DNA of 64,000 nt from Hephaestia mangrovi. GTDB lineage: Bacteria > Pseudomonadota > Alphaproteobacteria > Sphingomonadales > Sphingomonadaceae. The position numbers and the translations under genes are program-made. The stretch covers positions 248,001 through 312,000 of the forward strand of contig NZ_JAINVU010000005.1 of the NCBI RefSeq assembly GCF_019880555.1, given 5' to 3'. Under the pieces are notes generated by a model, which saw only the letters and a list, made by a program, of their open reading frames with translations, was not told the DNA's origin and ran no database searches. Shown here piece by piece: positions 44,275-52,776 of this stretch; positions within the stretch are counted from its first letter, which is position 1, and every line of letters starts with the position of its first letter.

Positions 44275-44994
44275 ATGCGCTATAGAACTGGGCTGCTGGT
44301 CGCGGCCGCCGCGGCGACGCTGGCGGCGTGCAGCGGCAATAACAATCAGGCCGGCGACAATATGGCGATGGCCGACAATGGCATGGCCGGCAACGCGATG
44401 GCGGCGGGCGACGATCAGGCGGACACGCAGAATCTCGTCGCGGAGGCAACCGCGGAGGTGCAGCAGATGAAGGCCGATCCGCAGGTCGCCAAGCTGCTGC
44501 AAAAGGCCAAGGGCGTGTATATCGTCCCCGAATTCGGCCGCGGGGCGCTGATCGTCGGCGGCAAGGGCGGCGCCGGCGTCGTCATGGCGAAGTCGAACGG
44601 CGCCTGGACGTCATCACCCGCTTTCTATGATTTCGGCAGCCTGAGCGTCGGCGCACAGGCCGGCGGGTCGGGCGGCCGCATCGCCTTCCTGTTGATGACC
44701 GACAAGGCGGTCAACGCCTTCATGAGCGGCAACAAGATCAGCCTCGATGCCGATTCGGGCCTGTCGATCGTCAATTATTCGGCCAATGCCGAAGCCTCCT
44801 GGGGCAAGGGCGATATCATCCTGTGGTCGGATACGGCCGGCGCCTATGCCGGCGCGACGATCGGCGTCAGCGATCTCAACTGGGATGATGACAACAACCA
44901 GGCTTATTACGGCAAGCAGGTCCAGCCGCAGCAGGTGCTGACTGGGCAAGTGACCAATCCGAATGCCGCGCAGTTGCAGCAAGCGCTGCCCTGA
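44275..44994 (+). CDS. SYLF (YSC84)-domain lipoprotein
   Basis: A 239-residue protein with a lipoprotein signal (ATLAACSG, Cys19), an Asn/Met/Ala-rich linker to about residue 48, then a SYLF domain. KAKGVYIVPEFGRGALIVGGKGGAGVVMAK and YDFGSLSVGAQAGGSGGRIAFLLMTDKAVNAFM are its glycine-rich signatures. SYLF domains bind phosphoinositides in eukaryotes; bacterial ones are often surface or periplasmic lipoproteins of unknown role. The ATG has a strong AGGAGGA site. Possibly controlled through the 44172-44191 palindrome. Confidence 0.88.
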   Translation: MRYRTGLLVAAAAATLAACSGNNNQAGDNMAMADNGMAGNAMAAGDDQADTQNLVAEATAEVQQMKADPQVAKLLQKAKGVYIVPEFGRGALIVGGKGGAGVVMAKSNGAWTSSPAFYDFGSLSVGAQAGGSGGRIAFLLMTDKAVNAFMSGNKISLDADSGLSIVNYSANAEASWGKGDIILWSDTAGAYAGATIGVSDLNWDDDNNQAYYGKQVQPQQVLTGQVTNPNAAQLQQALP

Positions 44995-45036
44995 TCGCGG
45001 TGACGGCTGGGGACGTCGCGTGCTCCCCGCGGCGCC

Positions 45037-46491
45037 TCAGCCAACCTCCGCTGCCGCCGTCGTCCATCCCAGCTTGGGAATGGTGATCGACCGCCGCCCC
45101 GACAGGTCTACCCGCGTCACGATCAGATCGCTGCGCTCCATGTAAGCCAGCATTCGCCGCGCGCGCCCCAGCGAGCTGGTGCCGTAGATCTGCGCCACCG
45201 TCTCGTCGTCGGGGCACGCCGCGCCCTCGCGTGCCGCGCGCGCGATCAGCAGGAACGGCCCCAGCATCTCGTCGGGCAGCGCCGCGCCGACCGCGATCGC
45301 CTCGGCCCATTCGTCGTCGATCCCCTCGACGATCCCCGCGCGCGCCGCCGCCAGCCGCCGTGCGAAGGCCGATGGCTCCAGCGGCGGCCTGCGCACTCCG
45401 GCCATCCGGCACCGCACCTGAAAATCCTGATACAGCACCGCGGTCGGCCGGCTCGCCGACTCGGCATCCTCGGCGATCGCGCGCAGCACATCGGCCAGGA
45501 TCGCGTCGAGATTCTCCGGAGCCTCCTCCTGGGCCTCCTCGGCCGGCTCGTACTGCGCCAGCTCCTCCAGCACCGCGCGCGCCGGTGGTGGCGGTGGTGG
45601 GGGCGGCGGCGCCATCACGAAGCTCGGCTGCGGATCGTCGACCTCGGCCAACAGCAATTCGCGCATGTCCTCGGCGGGCGCATCCGGCAGCGGCACCAGT
45701 TTCGGGCTCGAACTGCGCGCCGCCGTCTCGACGTCACCGATCCGGATCGTCACCGGGCGCCGCGCGATCGCCGGCCCCAGCCCCAGGAAGGTGCCGCGCT
45801 GCAAATCGCGGATCGTCTCCGCCTGCCGCCGCTCCATGCCGAGCAGGTCGGCCGCGCGCGCCATGTCGATGTCGAGGAAGGTCCGCCCCATCAGGAAGTT
45901 GGACGCTTCCGCCGCGACGTTCTTGCTGAGCTTCGCCAGCCGCTGCGTCGCGATGATCCCGGCGAGCCCGCGTTTCCGCCCGCGCGACATCAGATTCGCC
46001 ATCGCCGAGAGCGACGCGCGCCGCACGTCCTCGCTCACCTCGGCGGCGCCCGACGGCGCGAACAGCTGCGCCTCGTCGACCACCACCAGCGCCGGATACC
46101 AATGCTCGCGCGGCGCCTCGAACAGCCCGTGGAGGAACGCGGCGGCGCAGCGCATCTGCCCCTCGATCTCCAGCCCCTCGAGGCTCAGCACCACCGAGCT
46201 GCGATGCTCGCGGCAGCGCCCGGCGAAGCGCTCGATCTCGCCCACCGAATAATCCACCGCCTCGATCGCGACATGCCCGTAAGGCCCGGAAAGCGTGACG
46301 AAATCGCCCTCGGGATCGATCACCACTTGCTGCACGTGCCGCGCGCTGCCCTCCAGCAACCGCCGCAACAGATGCGATTTGCCCGATCCCGAATTGCCCT
46401 GCACGAGCAACCGCGTCGCCAGCAATTCCTCCAGATCGATCGCCGCCGCCCGCCCGCCGTCGGTCAGCCCCATGTCCACTTGAAAGGTCAT
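45037..46491 (-). CDS. HerA-like ATP-binding protein with C-terminal extension
   Basis: A 484-residue HerA/FtsK-type ATPase. The Walker A is LVQGNSGSGKSHLLRRLLEG near 30, the Walker B is YPALVVVDEAQLFAP, and LMSRGRKRGLAGIIATQRLAKLSKNVAAEASNFLMGRTF has the sensor/arginine-finger region. A proline run and an acidic linker (about 290-340) lead to a ~140-residue C-terminal part with a winged-helix-like end (QIYGTSSLGRARRMLAYMERSDLIVTRVDL). HerA relatives work with NurA in end resection or in phage defence; neither partner is seen here. The start at 46491 (MTFQVDMGL) fits the domain. Confidence 0.85.
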   Translation of the reverse strand: MTFQVDMGLTDGGRAAAIDLEELLATRLLVQGNSGSGKSHLLRRLLEGSARHVQQVVIDPEGDFVTLSGPYGHVAIEAVDYSVGEIERFAGRCREHRSSVVLSLEGLEIEGQMRCAAAFLHGLFEAPREHWYPALVVVDEAQLFAPSGAAEVSEDVRRASLSAMANLMSRGRKRGLAGIIATQRLAKLSKNVAAEASNFLMGRTFLDIDMARAADLLGMERRQAETIRDLQRGTFLGLGPAIARRPVTIRIGDVETAARSSSPKLVPLPDAPAEDMRELLLAEVDDPQPSFVMAPPPPPPPPPARAVLEELAQYEPAEEAQEEAPENLDAILADVLRAIAEDAESASRPTAVLYQDFQVRCRMAGVRRPPLEPSAFARRLAAARAGIVEGIDDEWAEAIAVGAALPDEMLGPFLLIARAAREGAACPDDETVAQIYGTSSLGRARRMLAYMERSDLIVTRVDLSGRRSITIPKLGWTTAAAEVG

Positions 46492-46667
46492 CGCGTCAGC
46501 GAATGGCGGAGAGAGACGGGGGGATGCAAGAGCGAAGCGCGGCACGGGCGGAATTGGCCAGCATGATTTCGCGTGGCGAGGTGTTCCCGATGGGGTGGTT
46601 CGGCGACAGTCGGCTTATGGCGTGAAAGGAGGCAGAGCGGCCGTTGGCGAGCATCGTTCCAACTGCC

Positions 46668-47075
46668 TTACTTCGCTGCGCAGTAATTGGCCGGTGGCGT
46701 GTACCCGCGAGCGAGCCTGATGGCCCATCGGGCACGGTCCACCGGCGAAAAGTTCCGCAGCAACTTAATTTCGTAATCGGCGTCTGTGCTGAGACGCAAA
46801 TACTGATCGTCGTTGTATGATTTGAGCGCTTTCGCATACCGGTCGACGTCAAAAGGGACTGCCTTTCTTGCTGAGGACAGCTCTTTCTGAATTGCCAAAG
46901 TCCTCGCTCTGTGAGCTTCGACAAACCTCATTCGCTCCATCTCGATTTGAACGCCGATAGCAATGCCAGCGTCTGATATGCACTCGCTCTTAAACGCAGC
47001 TACGACATGCTCAATTTGCAGCGCAGGAGGGCTCGCGAGCTGGCCGGAAATAAGAGCTAGAAGTCCCAGTATCAT
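46668..47075 (-). CDS. Unrecognised secreted protein in a low-GC segment
   Basis: A 135-residue protein with a signal peptide (MILGLLALISGQLASP) and a charged helical mature region rich in Arg, Lys and Tyr (FVEAHRARTLAIQKELSSARK, YAKALKSYNDDQYLRL, ARGYTPPANYCAAK). Two Cys. I do not recognise the family. Codon choice and base composition differ from all neighbours: the gene is clearly less GC-rich, with A/T common at third positions, suggesting recent acquisition. The start at 47075 is chosen because it begins the signal peptide; a longer in-frame extension upstream is not supported. Confidence 0.55.
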   Translation of the reverse strand: MILGLLALISGQLASPPALQIEHVVAAFKSECISDAGIAIGVQIEMERMRFVEAHRARTLAIQKELSSARKAVPFDVDRYAKALKSYNDDQYLRLSTDADYEIKLLRNFSPVDRARWAIRLARGYTPPANYCAAK

Positions 47076-47367
47076 CGATGGATCGTCCCGCTGACATTGA
47101 TAGTTTTCGCATAAGCCCATCAAATGAACGTCTGGTTTCGCGCGTCCCTTCGGAAGTACCGAAAGGCAGCAACTTGGGGCGAAACTCGCCCCTATCAATG
47201 TTGGAAAATCGCTGTCACGCTCGGGCGATGCGCATTGTCCCGGTTCGCGGTGAGGCTCGTTACATGGCCGACGGATGCTGCCATCCTCGGGCGACACCCT
47301 CACAGGTGGCAGTTTCGTCAACTTTGCGGAGCCAAGTCTTTCACCAGCAACGATTAAACAGGAAACC
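47076..47367. other. Non-coding low-GC stretch
   Basis: 292 bases with the same lower GC as the preceding gene and no convincing gene. Open frames on both strands lack a ribosome site and family-like sequence. It may hold promoters for both divergent genes or be the remnant of a decayed insertion. Confidence 0.4.
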
Positions 47368-47919
47368 ATGCGGTTGAACGATGTCGATCGTCTCCACGTC
47401 GTCACCGGCGGCCCGGGATCGGGCAAGTCGACGCTGATCGAGGCGCTCGCCGCTGCTGGCGTCGCCACCAGCGCAGAGGTCGGCCGGGCGATCATCAGGG
47501 AGGAGCTGGCGGCCGGCGGCAGCGCGTTGCCGTGGGCCGATCACTATGCCTTCGCCGAACGGATGATCGAGCGCGAGGTCGCCGCCCATGCCGATGCGCT
47601 GGCCAGCGGGCTCACGGTGGTGCTCGATCGCGGGGTGCCCGATGTGATCGGTTTCCTGCGCGTCTCGGGCCTGGCAGTGCCGCCGCCTATCGATGCCGCC
47701 GCGCGCGCCTGTCGCTACAACCACCGCGTGTTCATCGCGCCGTGGTGGCCGGAAATCTTCACCACCGATGCCGAGCGCAAACAGACGCCGGCAGAAGCGC
47801 GCGCCACCTTCGCGGTGATGGTCGCAACCTATCGTGATTACGGCTACCGCCTCGTCGAGCTTCCCCGCGTCCCCGTTGCCGAGCGCGTCGCGTTCATCCG
47901 CCAGGCGATCCAGGTGTGA
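47368..47919 (+). CDS. Small P-loop ATPase/kinase (AAA_28 type)
   Basis: A 183-residue P-loop protein. The Walker A is VVTGGPGSGKSTLIEALAA near 11-28, TSAEVGRAIIREELAAGGSALPWAD follows, and LTVVLDRGVPDVIGFL is the Walker-B-like DRG motif. APWWPEIFTTDAERKQTPAEA is typical of the AAA_28 (NadR-like nucleotide kinase) group. The substrate is unknown. AGGAAACC before the ATG. Confidence 0.82.
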   Translation: MRLNDVDRLHVVTGGPGSGKSTLIEALAAAGVATSAEVGRAIIREELAAGGSALPWADHYAFAERMIEREVAAHADALASGLTVVLDRGVPDVIGFLRVSGLAVPPPIDAAARACRYNHRVFIAPWWPEIFTTDAERKQTPAEARATFAVMVATYRDYGYRLVELPRVPVAERVAFIRQAIQV

Positions 47920-48060
47920 CCGGCGGAATCCACGCTTCGGTTGGGTTGGGCGGTTCGACCTGTTACGATGGCGCCACGCTGAAAAGATCGATCCGCGCGC
48001 GCATTTTGGCGCATCGCGTGCCTGCGCCGCGCCGGATCGACACCCGAACCAGGAGGATCG

Positions 48061-48927
48061 ATGCCCCACGCCCTCAGCAACCAGGCGATCAACCGCGCCA
48101 AGGCCAACATGAACCACATCTATGCCGAGGCCGATCCGCGTGCCTATTTCCGCGAGCTCGAAACGGTCGATTATGCCATTCCCGATCGCGCCAAGCCGGT
48201 ATTTCGGGCGTTGATCGGCCATCTCGCCGAATCTCGCGGCACGCCGGTTCACGCGCTCGATCTCGGCTGCTCCTATGGCATCAACGCCGCGATCCTGAAG
48301 CACGATCTGTCGATGGCCGATCTTTACCGGCGCTACACCGATCCTGCGCTGGATGATGCGTCTTCCGAAGAGATGATCGCCGCCGATCGCGCCTATTTCG
48401 ATGGCTTGCCCGATGCCGCGCCGGCCGAGGTGATCGGTCTCGATCCCGCCGAGCCCGCGGTCGCCTATGCCGAGCAGGCCGGGCTGATCGAGCAGGGGCT
48501 TGCGCTCAATCTCGAAGAAGAGCCGCTGCCCGATGCCGCGGCGGCGGCGATGGCGCCGGTCGATCTCGTCATGTCGACCGGCTGCGTCGGCTATGTCGGC
48601 GCGACCAGCTTCGATCGGCTGATGCCCGCGGTGGGCGAGGGGGACGCGCCGTGGCTGGCCAATTTCGTGCTGCGCATGTTCCCGTTCGATCCGATCGCCG
48701 AGACGCTGGAGGCGCACGGCTATGTCACCGAAAAACTGGATGGCGCGCGCTTCGTCCAGCGCCGCTTCATGTCGGAAGAAGAGCAGGCCGGCGTGGTCGA
48801 AAAGCTCGAGGCCCAGGGCGTCGATCCGGCGGGCGTGGAGACTGAAGGCGATCTGGTCGCCGAATTCTACCTGTCGCGCCCGTGCGCCGAGGCCGATCGG
48901 CCGGTTGCCGATCTCGTTGCGTCGTGA
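48061..48927 (+). CDS. Class I SAM-dependent methyltransferase-like protein
   Basis: A 288-residue protein. VHALDLGCSYGINAAILKHDLSM (near 63-85) is a methyltransferase motif I, although G-C-S-Y-G replaces the usual GxGxG. EVIGLDPAEPAVAYAEQAGLIEQG corresponds to motif II and PVDLVMSTGCVGYVGATSFDRLMP to motif IV. The second half is a long acidic region ending VAEFYLSRPCAEA. Substrate unknown. A strong AGGAGGATCG site is ahead of the ATG. Confidence 0.75.
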   Translation: MPHALSNQAINRAKANMNHIYAEADPRAYFRELETVDYAIPDRAKPVFRALIGHLAESRGTPVHALDLGCSYGINAAILKHDLSMADLYRRYTDPALDDASSEEMIAADRAYFDGLPDAAPAEVIGLDPAEPAVAYAEQAGLIEQGLALNLEEEPLPDAAAAAMAPVDLVMSTGCVGYVGATSFDRLMPAVGEGDAPWLANFVLRMFPFDPIAETLEAHGYVTEKLDGARFVQRRFMSEEEQAGVVEKLEAQGVDPAGVETEGDLVAEFYLSRPCAEADRPVADLVAS

Positions 48928-48942
48928 AGCATGTCAAATGAA

Positions 48943-48979
48943 AGAGGCTGCCGAGCCCTCCAAGGGCCCGACAGCCTCT
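48943..48979 (-). terminator. Terminator-like hairpin ending the small transcript
   Basis: AGAGGCTG and CAGCCTCT form the outer stem, and GCCCT and AGGGC the inner stem, separated by a 4-base internal loop. In the minus direction it is followed by TTTCATTT. It may also serve the convergent methyltransferase gene ending at 48927. Confidence 0.6.
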
Positions 48980-49089
48980 CGCATGGTCAGCGGCCGGAAG
49001 CTCCAGCCCGGGAGACCATGCGAACCGCTGTTCCTGTGATCATCCGCGTTGATTGGAGGAGAATACCTCCCGCGCACGACCGGCGGAAA

Positions 49090-49146
49090 TCAGCGGTGCG
49101 TCTCCCGAACGAACTGAACCGACCCCATTGCTGAACCATGAGACAT
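49090..49146 (-). CDS. Possible 18-residue peptide
   Basis: MSHGSAMGSVQFVRETHR then TGA. The ATG is preceded by AAAGGAGGTGATCC (49161-49148), complementary over ~14 bases to the 3' end of 16S rRNA, with seven bases between GGAGG and ATG, stronger than any other ribosome site in the window. Such a site in front of such a short frame, with hairpins on both sides and a terminator-like end, points to a translated small peptide or a leader peptide. No signal peptide or membrane segment. I do not recognise it. Confidence 0.45.
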   Translation of the reverse strand: MSHGSAMGSVQFVRETHR

Positions 49147-49283
49147 CGGATCACCTCCTTTCGCTAGTTGAAGCACTGTGCGGCTGATCGCCAGCCGCGA
49201 CTCGAATGTGAGTCATCCGATTCGCACATACAAGTCTTGTAATGCGATGCGATTTGCGCGATTCTCTTTCGCCTTGGCCGCGA

Positions 49284-49880
49284 TCAGCCCGCTTCGGCGA
49301 TCAACTCGTTCGCGGCTTTCCCCGACCAGTCGTATCCGCCGGTTTCGCGCCACACTTCATGGCCTTGCGCGTCATAGAGGATCGTCGTCGGCAGATTGGC
49401 GCCGAGCGCGGTGCTCAACGCGAGCTTGGGATCGAGATAGGGTTTGAGCGCGGTGAAGCCATGCGCCTTGAAGAATGGCGCCACCTTGGCCGCGCCGCCG
49501 AGATCCTGGCTCACCGCGACCACGCGGACCGTCCCCGATCCGGCGAGCGCGTCGAGCGTCGGCATTTCCTTGACGCACGGCGCACACCATGTCGCCCACA
49601 GGTTGACGAGCACCGGATGGCCGCGGAAGGCGGCGAGTGAGACGGACTTGCCCGCCGGATCGAGGAAGCGCGCCGCCGGTGCGGCTTCGCCTTTGTGGCT
49701 GCGGTCGATTGCGCCGGGTGCCGGCGTCGCCGCGTCCGCCGTCACTTCGTCGGGCGACACCGCTTCGTCGGCTGACGGCGCGGCGGCATTGTCTGCGGCT
49801 TGCTCCGTCGGCGGCGATTGCCTATCGCAGCCGCCGATCACCAGCGGCAGACCAAGGAGACAGGCGATCAACGCGCGCAA
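49284..49880 (-). CDS. TlpA-family thiol-disulfide reductase lipoprotein
   Basis: A 198-residue thioredoxin-like protein. A lipoprotein signal ([12 protein letters not shown]) is followed by an acidic Ala-rich linker to about residue 55, then a TlpA/ResA domain: [24 protein letters not shown] has the WCAPC redox site, VVAVSQDL and [19 protein letters not shown] follow with the conserved cis-Pro. Probably periplasmic, reducing disulfides in cytochrome maturation or similar. The start is TTG at 49880, the only in-frame initiator after a TGA directly upstream; TGGAG lies ahead. Divergent from argH by 16 bases. Confidence 0.9.
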   Translation of the reverse strand: MRALIACLLGLPLVIGGCDRQSPPTEQAADNAAAPSADEAVSPDEVTADAATPAPGAIDRSHKGEAAPAARFLDPAGKSVSLAAFRGHPVLVNLWATWCAPCVKEMPTLDALAGSGTVRVVAVSQDLGGAAKVAPFFKAHGFTALKPYLDPKLALSTALGANLPTTILYDAQGHEVWRETGGYDWSGKAANELIAEAG

Positions 49881-49896
49881 TCAGGGCTCCAATGCG

Positions 49897-51276
49897 ATGT
49901 GGGGCGGGCGCTTCGCCGAAGGCCCGGCCGCGGTGATGCGCGAGATAAACGCCTCGATCCCGTTCGACAAGGCGTTGTGGCGGCAGGACGTGGCCGGATC
50001 GAAGGCGCATGTCGCGATGCTCGGCGCGCAGGGGATCCTCTCGGCCGAGGATGTCGCGACGATCGACGCGGGCCTCGATGCCGTCGCCGCCGATTACGAA
50101 CGCGACGGCGTGGCCGAGGATCTCGCGCTCGAGGATATCCACATGCAGACCGAGGCGCGGCTCGCCGAGAAGATCGGCGCGGCGGCGGGGCGGCTGCACA
50201 CCGCGCGCTCGCGTAACGATCAGGTGGCGACCGATTTCCGCTTGTGGGTGCGCGATGCGCTCAGCGAGATCGATGCCGCGCTGGGCGCACTGCAGGACGC
50301 GCTGATCGATCGTGCCGAGGAACATGCCGACAGCGTGATGCCGGGCTTCACCCATCTGCAATCGGCACAGCCGGTGACGCTGGGCCACCATCTGATGGCC
50401 TATCACGAGATGATCGCGCGTGATCGCAGCCGCTTCGCCGATGCCCGCGCGCGGCTCAACGAATGCCCGCTCGGCTCGGCCGCGCTCGCCGGCACGGGGT
50501 TCCCGATCGATCGCGAGGCGACCGCCGCGGCGCTCGGCTTCGACCGGCCGACGCGCAATTCGCTCGATGCGGTTTCCGATCGCGATTTCGCGCTCGATTA
50601 TTTGATGGCGGCGACGCAATGCGCGCTGCACCTCTCGCGATTGGCCGAGGAGTTCATCATCTGGGCGTCGCAGCCGTTCGGCTTCGTCGCCCTGAGCGAC
50701 CAATGGTCGACCGGCTCGTCGATCATGCCGCAGAAGCGCAACCCCGACGCCGCCGAGCTGGTCCGCGGCCATGCCGGGCGGATCGCCGGCTGCATGACCG
50801 CGCTCACGATGACGATGAAGGGCCTGCCGCTCGCTTATTCGAAGGACATGCAGGACGACAAGCCGCCGGTGTTCGAGGCGCATGGACTGATCGGCCTGTC
50901 GATCGCGGCGATGACCGGCATGGTCGAGACCGCGACGTTCCGCGCGCCGTGGATGCGCGCCGCGGCAGAAGCGGGATTCTCGACCGCGACCGATCTCGCC
51001 GACTGGCTGGTGCGCGAGGCGGGGGTGCCGTTCCGCGAGGCGCATCACGTCACTGGCCGCGCGGTCAAGCTTGCCGAGGAGCGCGGCATCGCCCTCGATG
51101 CGCTGCCGCTCGATGACTTGAAGCAGATCGACGCGCGGATCGACGAGCGCGTCTACAGCGTTCTCTCGGTCGATGCGTCGGTCGCCAGTCGCACCAGCTT
51201 CGGCGGCACCGCGCCGGCTCGCGTCCGCGAGGCGATTGCCGCCGCGCGCGCCGTGCGCGAGGGAGAGAGACGATGA
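49897..51276 (+). CDS. argH: Argininosuccinate lyase
   Basis: A 459-residue lyase of the fumarase/aspartase superfamily that makes arginine and fumarate. [10 protein letters not shown] opens the protein, [21 protein letters not shown] carries the conserved His/Ser region, [17 protein letters not shown] the second, and [19 protein letters not shown] is the signature loop with the catalytic Ser. The ATG at 49897 begins exactly at homology; AGGG precedes it. First gene of an argH-lipoprotein-lysA-siroheme-corA operon with 4-base overlaps. Confidence 0.95.
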   Translation: MWGGRFAEGPAAVMREINASIPFDKALWRQDVAGSKAHVAMLGAQGILSAEDVATIDAGLDAVAADYERDGVAEDLALEDIHMQTEARLAEKIGAAAGRLHTARSRNDQVATDFRLWVRDALSEIDAALGALQDALIDRAEEHADSVMPGFTHLQSAQPVTLGHHLMAYHEMIARDRSRFADARARLNECPLGSAALAGTGFPIDREATAAALGFDRPTRNSLDAVSDRDFALDYLMAATQCALHLSRLAEEFIIWASQPFGFVALSDQWSTGSSIMPQKRNPDAAELVRGHAGRIAGCMTALTMTMKGLPLAYSKDMQDDKPPVFEAHGLIGLSIAAMTGMVETATFRAPWMRAAAEAGFSTATDLADWLVREAGVPFREAHHVTGRAVKLAEERGIALDALPLDDLKQIDARIDERVYSVLSVDASVASRTSFGGTAPARVREAIAAARAVREGERR

Positions 51277-51512
51277 GGATCTGGCTCGGCGTTCTTCTTG
51301 CGCTGCCACTCACGGCCTGCGGTTCGGCGAACCAGATCAAGCCCGCCGAAGGCAAGGCGCTGCCGCCCGCGCCTTATGGCGCCACCGCGACGCCGACCGC
51401 CAAGGATCTGATCACCCCGCCGACCCAGGCGCGCCCGACCCGCGACGAGGAATTGCTGAAGGAATCGAAGAAGCGCACGCCCGACCCCTTCGATCTCCCG
51501 CCGCAGAGCTGA
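51273..51512 (+). CDS. Small lipoprotein between argH and lysA (LptM-like position)
   Basis: A 79-residue lipoprotein ([16 protein letters not shown], Cys at 17) with a Pro/Thr-rich, probably disordered mature part. Small lipoproteins at this place, directly before lysA, belong in many proteobacteria to the LptM family that helps mature the LptD translocon; here the CGQKGP motif of that family is only partly present (CGSANQIKP), so the assignment is positional. Overlaps argH by ATGA; lysA follows after one base. Confidence 0.7.
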   Translation: MRIWLGVLLALPLTACGSANQIKPAEGKALPPAPYGATATPTAKDLITPPTQARPTRDEELLKESKKRTPDPFDLPPQS

Positions 51513-51513
51513 C

Positions 51514-52776
51514 ATGGACCATTTTCAGATCATCCAGGGCGTGATGCACGCCGAGCAAGTGCCCCTTCCGGTCATTGCCGAAGCGGTGGGGACGCCGGTC
51601 TATGTCTATTCCACCGCGACGCTGCGCCGCCATGCGCGCGTATTCCGCGAGGGCCTGGCCGGCGTGCCGCGCAAGCATATCGCTTATGCCATCAAGGCCA
51701 ATCCGAACCTCGCCGTGCTGCGCGTGCTGGCCGACGAAGGCTATGGCGCCGATGTCGTTTCCGCCGGCGAGATGCGCCGCGCGCTGGCGGCTGGCATGAA
51801 GGCGGGAGACATCGTCTTTTCCGGTGTCGGCAAGACGCGCGAGGAACTCGCCGCCGCGCTCGATGCTGGGATCGGCCAGATCAACTTGGAGCTCGAGGAG
51901 GAAGGTCATGTCCTCGCCGAGATCGCCGCGTCCAAGGGCATGACGGCGCACGCCGTGCTGCGCGTCAATCCCGATGTCGACGCCGGCACCCACGCCAAGA
52001 TCTCGACCGGGCGCAAGGAAAACAAGTTCGGCGTGCCGATCAGCGAGGCGCGCAGCATGTTCGATGCGCTTGCCGGCCTGCCCGGCCTGTCGCTCGAGGG
52101 CGTGGCGATCCATATCGGCAGCCAGCTCGCCGATCTCGCTCCGCTCGAGGCTGCCTATCGCCGGATCGGCGCGCTGGTCGAGGAACTGCGCGCCGCCGGC
52201 CATGCCATCACGCGCGTCGATCTCGGCGGCGGGCTCGGCGTGCCGTATCGCGCCGGCGACGTGTTGCCGAGCCCGGCCGATTACGGCGCCATGGTCGCGC
52301 GCGTTACCGCCGATTGGGACGTTGAACTGATGTTCGAGCCTGGCCGCGTCATCGCCGGCAATGCCGGCGTGCTGATGACGCGCGTGATCTGGGTCAAGCC
52401 CGGCGTGCTCAATCCCTATGTCATCGTCGATGCCGCGATGAACGATCTCGCCCGGCCCGCGCTTTACGACGCGTGGCACGATTTCGCTGCGGTCCGTCCT
52501 ACCGGCGAGACGATGATGGCGAACATCGCCGGCCCCGTCTGCGAAACCGGCGACACCTTCGCGATGAATCGCGAAATCGATGCCGTGCGCTCGGGCGACC
52601 TCGCGGTGTTCCGCACCGCCGGCGCCTATGGCGCGACGATGGCCTCGACCTACAACAGCCGCGGCCTCGTTCCCGAAGTGCTGGTCGACGGCGATCGCTA
52701 TGCCGTCGTCGCCGATCGTATCGAGCCGGCGACGATCCTCGCCGCCGAGCGCGTGCCCGAGTGGCTGGCGCGGTGA
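51514..52776 (+). CDS. lysA: Diaminopimelate decarboxylase
   Basis: A 420-residue fold-type III PLP enzyme that decarboxylates meso-diaminopimelate to lysine. The PLP Lys is in IAYAIKANPNLAVL near 58-71. AHIGSQL-type AIHIGSQLADL, DLGGGLGVPY and EPGRVIAGNAG are the cofactor motifs; GPVCETGDTFA is the substrate Cys/Glu motif and AGAYGATMASTYNSR the C-terminal one. The start at 51514 has a weak ribosome site, so coupling to the lipoprotein gene is likely. Confidence 0.96.
   Translation: MDHFQIIQGVMHAEQVPLPVIAEAVGTPVYVYSTATLRRHARVFREGLAGVPRKHIAYAIKANPNLAVLRVLADEGYGADVVSAGEMRRALAAGMKAGDIVFSGVGKTREELAAALDAGIGQINLELEEEGHVLAEIAASKGMTAHAVLRVNPDVDAGTHAKISTGRKENKFGVPISEARSMFDALAGLPGLSLEGVAIHIGSQLADLAPLEAAYRRIGALVEELRAAGHAITRVDLGGGLGVPYRAGDVLPSPADYGAMVARVTADWDVELMFEPGRVIAGNAGVLMTRVIWVKPGVLNPYVIVDAAMNDLARPALYDAWHDFAAVRPTGETMMANIAGPVCETGDTFAMNREIDAVRSGDLAVFRTAGAYGATMASTYNSRGLVPEVLVDGDRYAVVADRIEPATILAAERVPEWLAR

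Larger units (their letters stand above)
48928..49283 (-). other. Structured intergenic locus with a likely small transcript (minus strand)
   Basis: A 356-base region holding, in minus-strand order: a 13-base palindrome TACAAGTCTTGTA (49229-49241); a 7-base hairpin (49180-49198); an extremely strong ribosome site and an 18-residue open frame (49146-49090); a GGAGG/CCTCC hairpin (49055-49070); a 10-base inverted repeat TCGCATGGTC/GACCATGCGA (48979-49023); and a terminator-like hairpin (48943-48979) followed by TTTCATTT. The ordering is that of a short mRNA or leader RNA ending convergently with the methyltransferase gene. Unrecognised. Confidence 0.55.

Noticed and set aside
46625..46810. AAAGGAGG followed by a TTG-initiated frame on the plus strand
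   Set aside because: It runs antisense to the 46668-47075 gene, has a rare start and unremarkable coding sequence; the purine run is probably chance.
46496..46924. A 142-codon minus-strand frame overlapping the low-GC gene
   Set aside because: No ribosome site, no signal or family-like sequence, and it overlaps the better-supported secreted-protein gene in another frame.
49146..49163. Possible 16S rRNA 3' end (GGATCACCTCCTTTC)
   Set aside because: Only ~15 bases match and nothing upstream resembles 16S rRNA; on the other strand the same bases are a strong ribosome site followed by an ATG.
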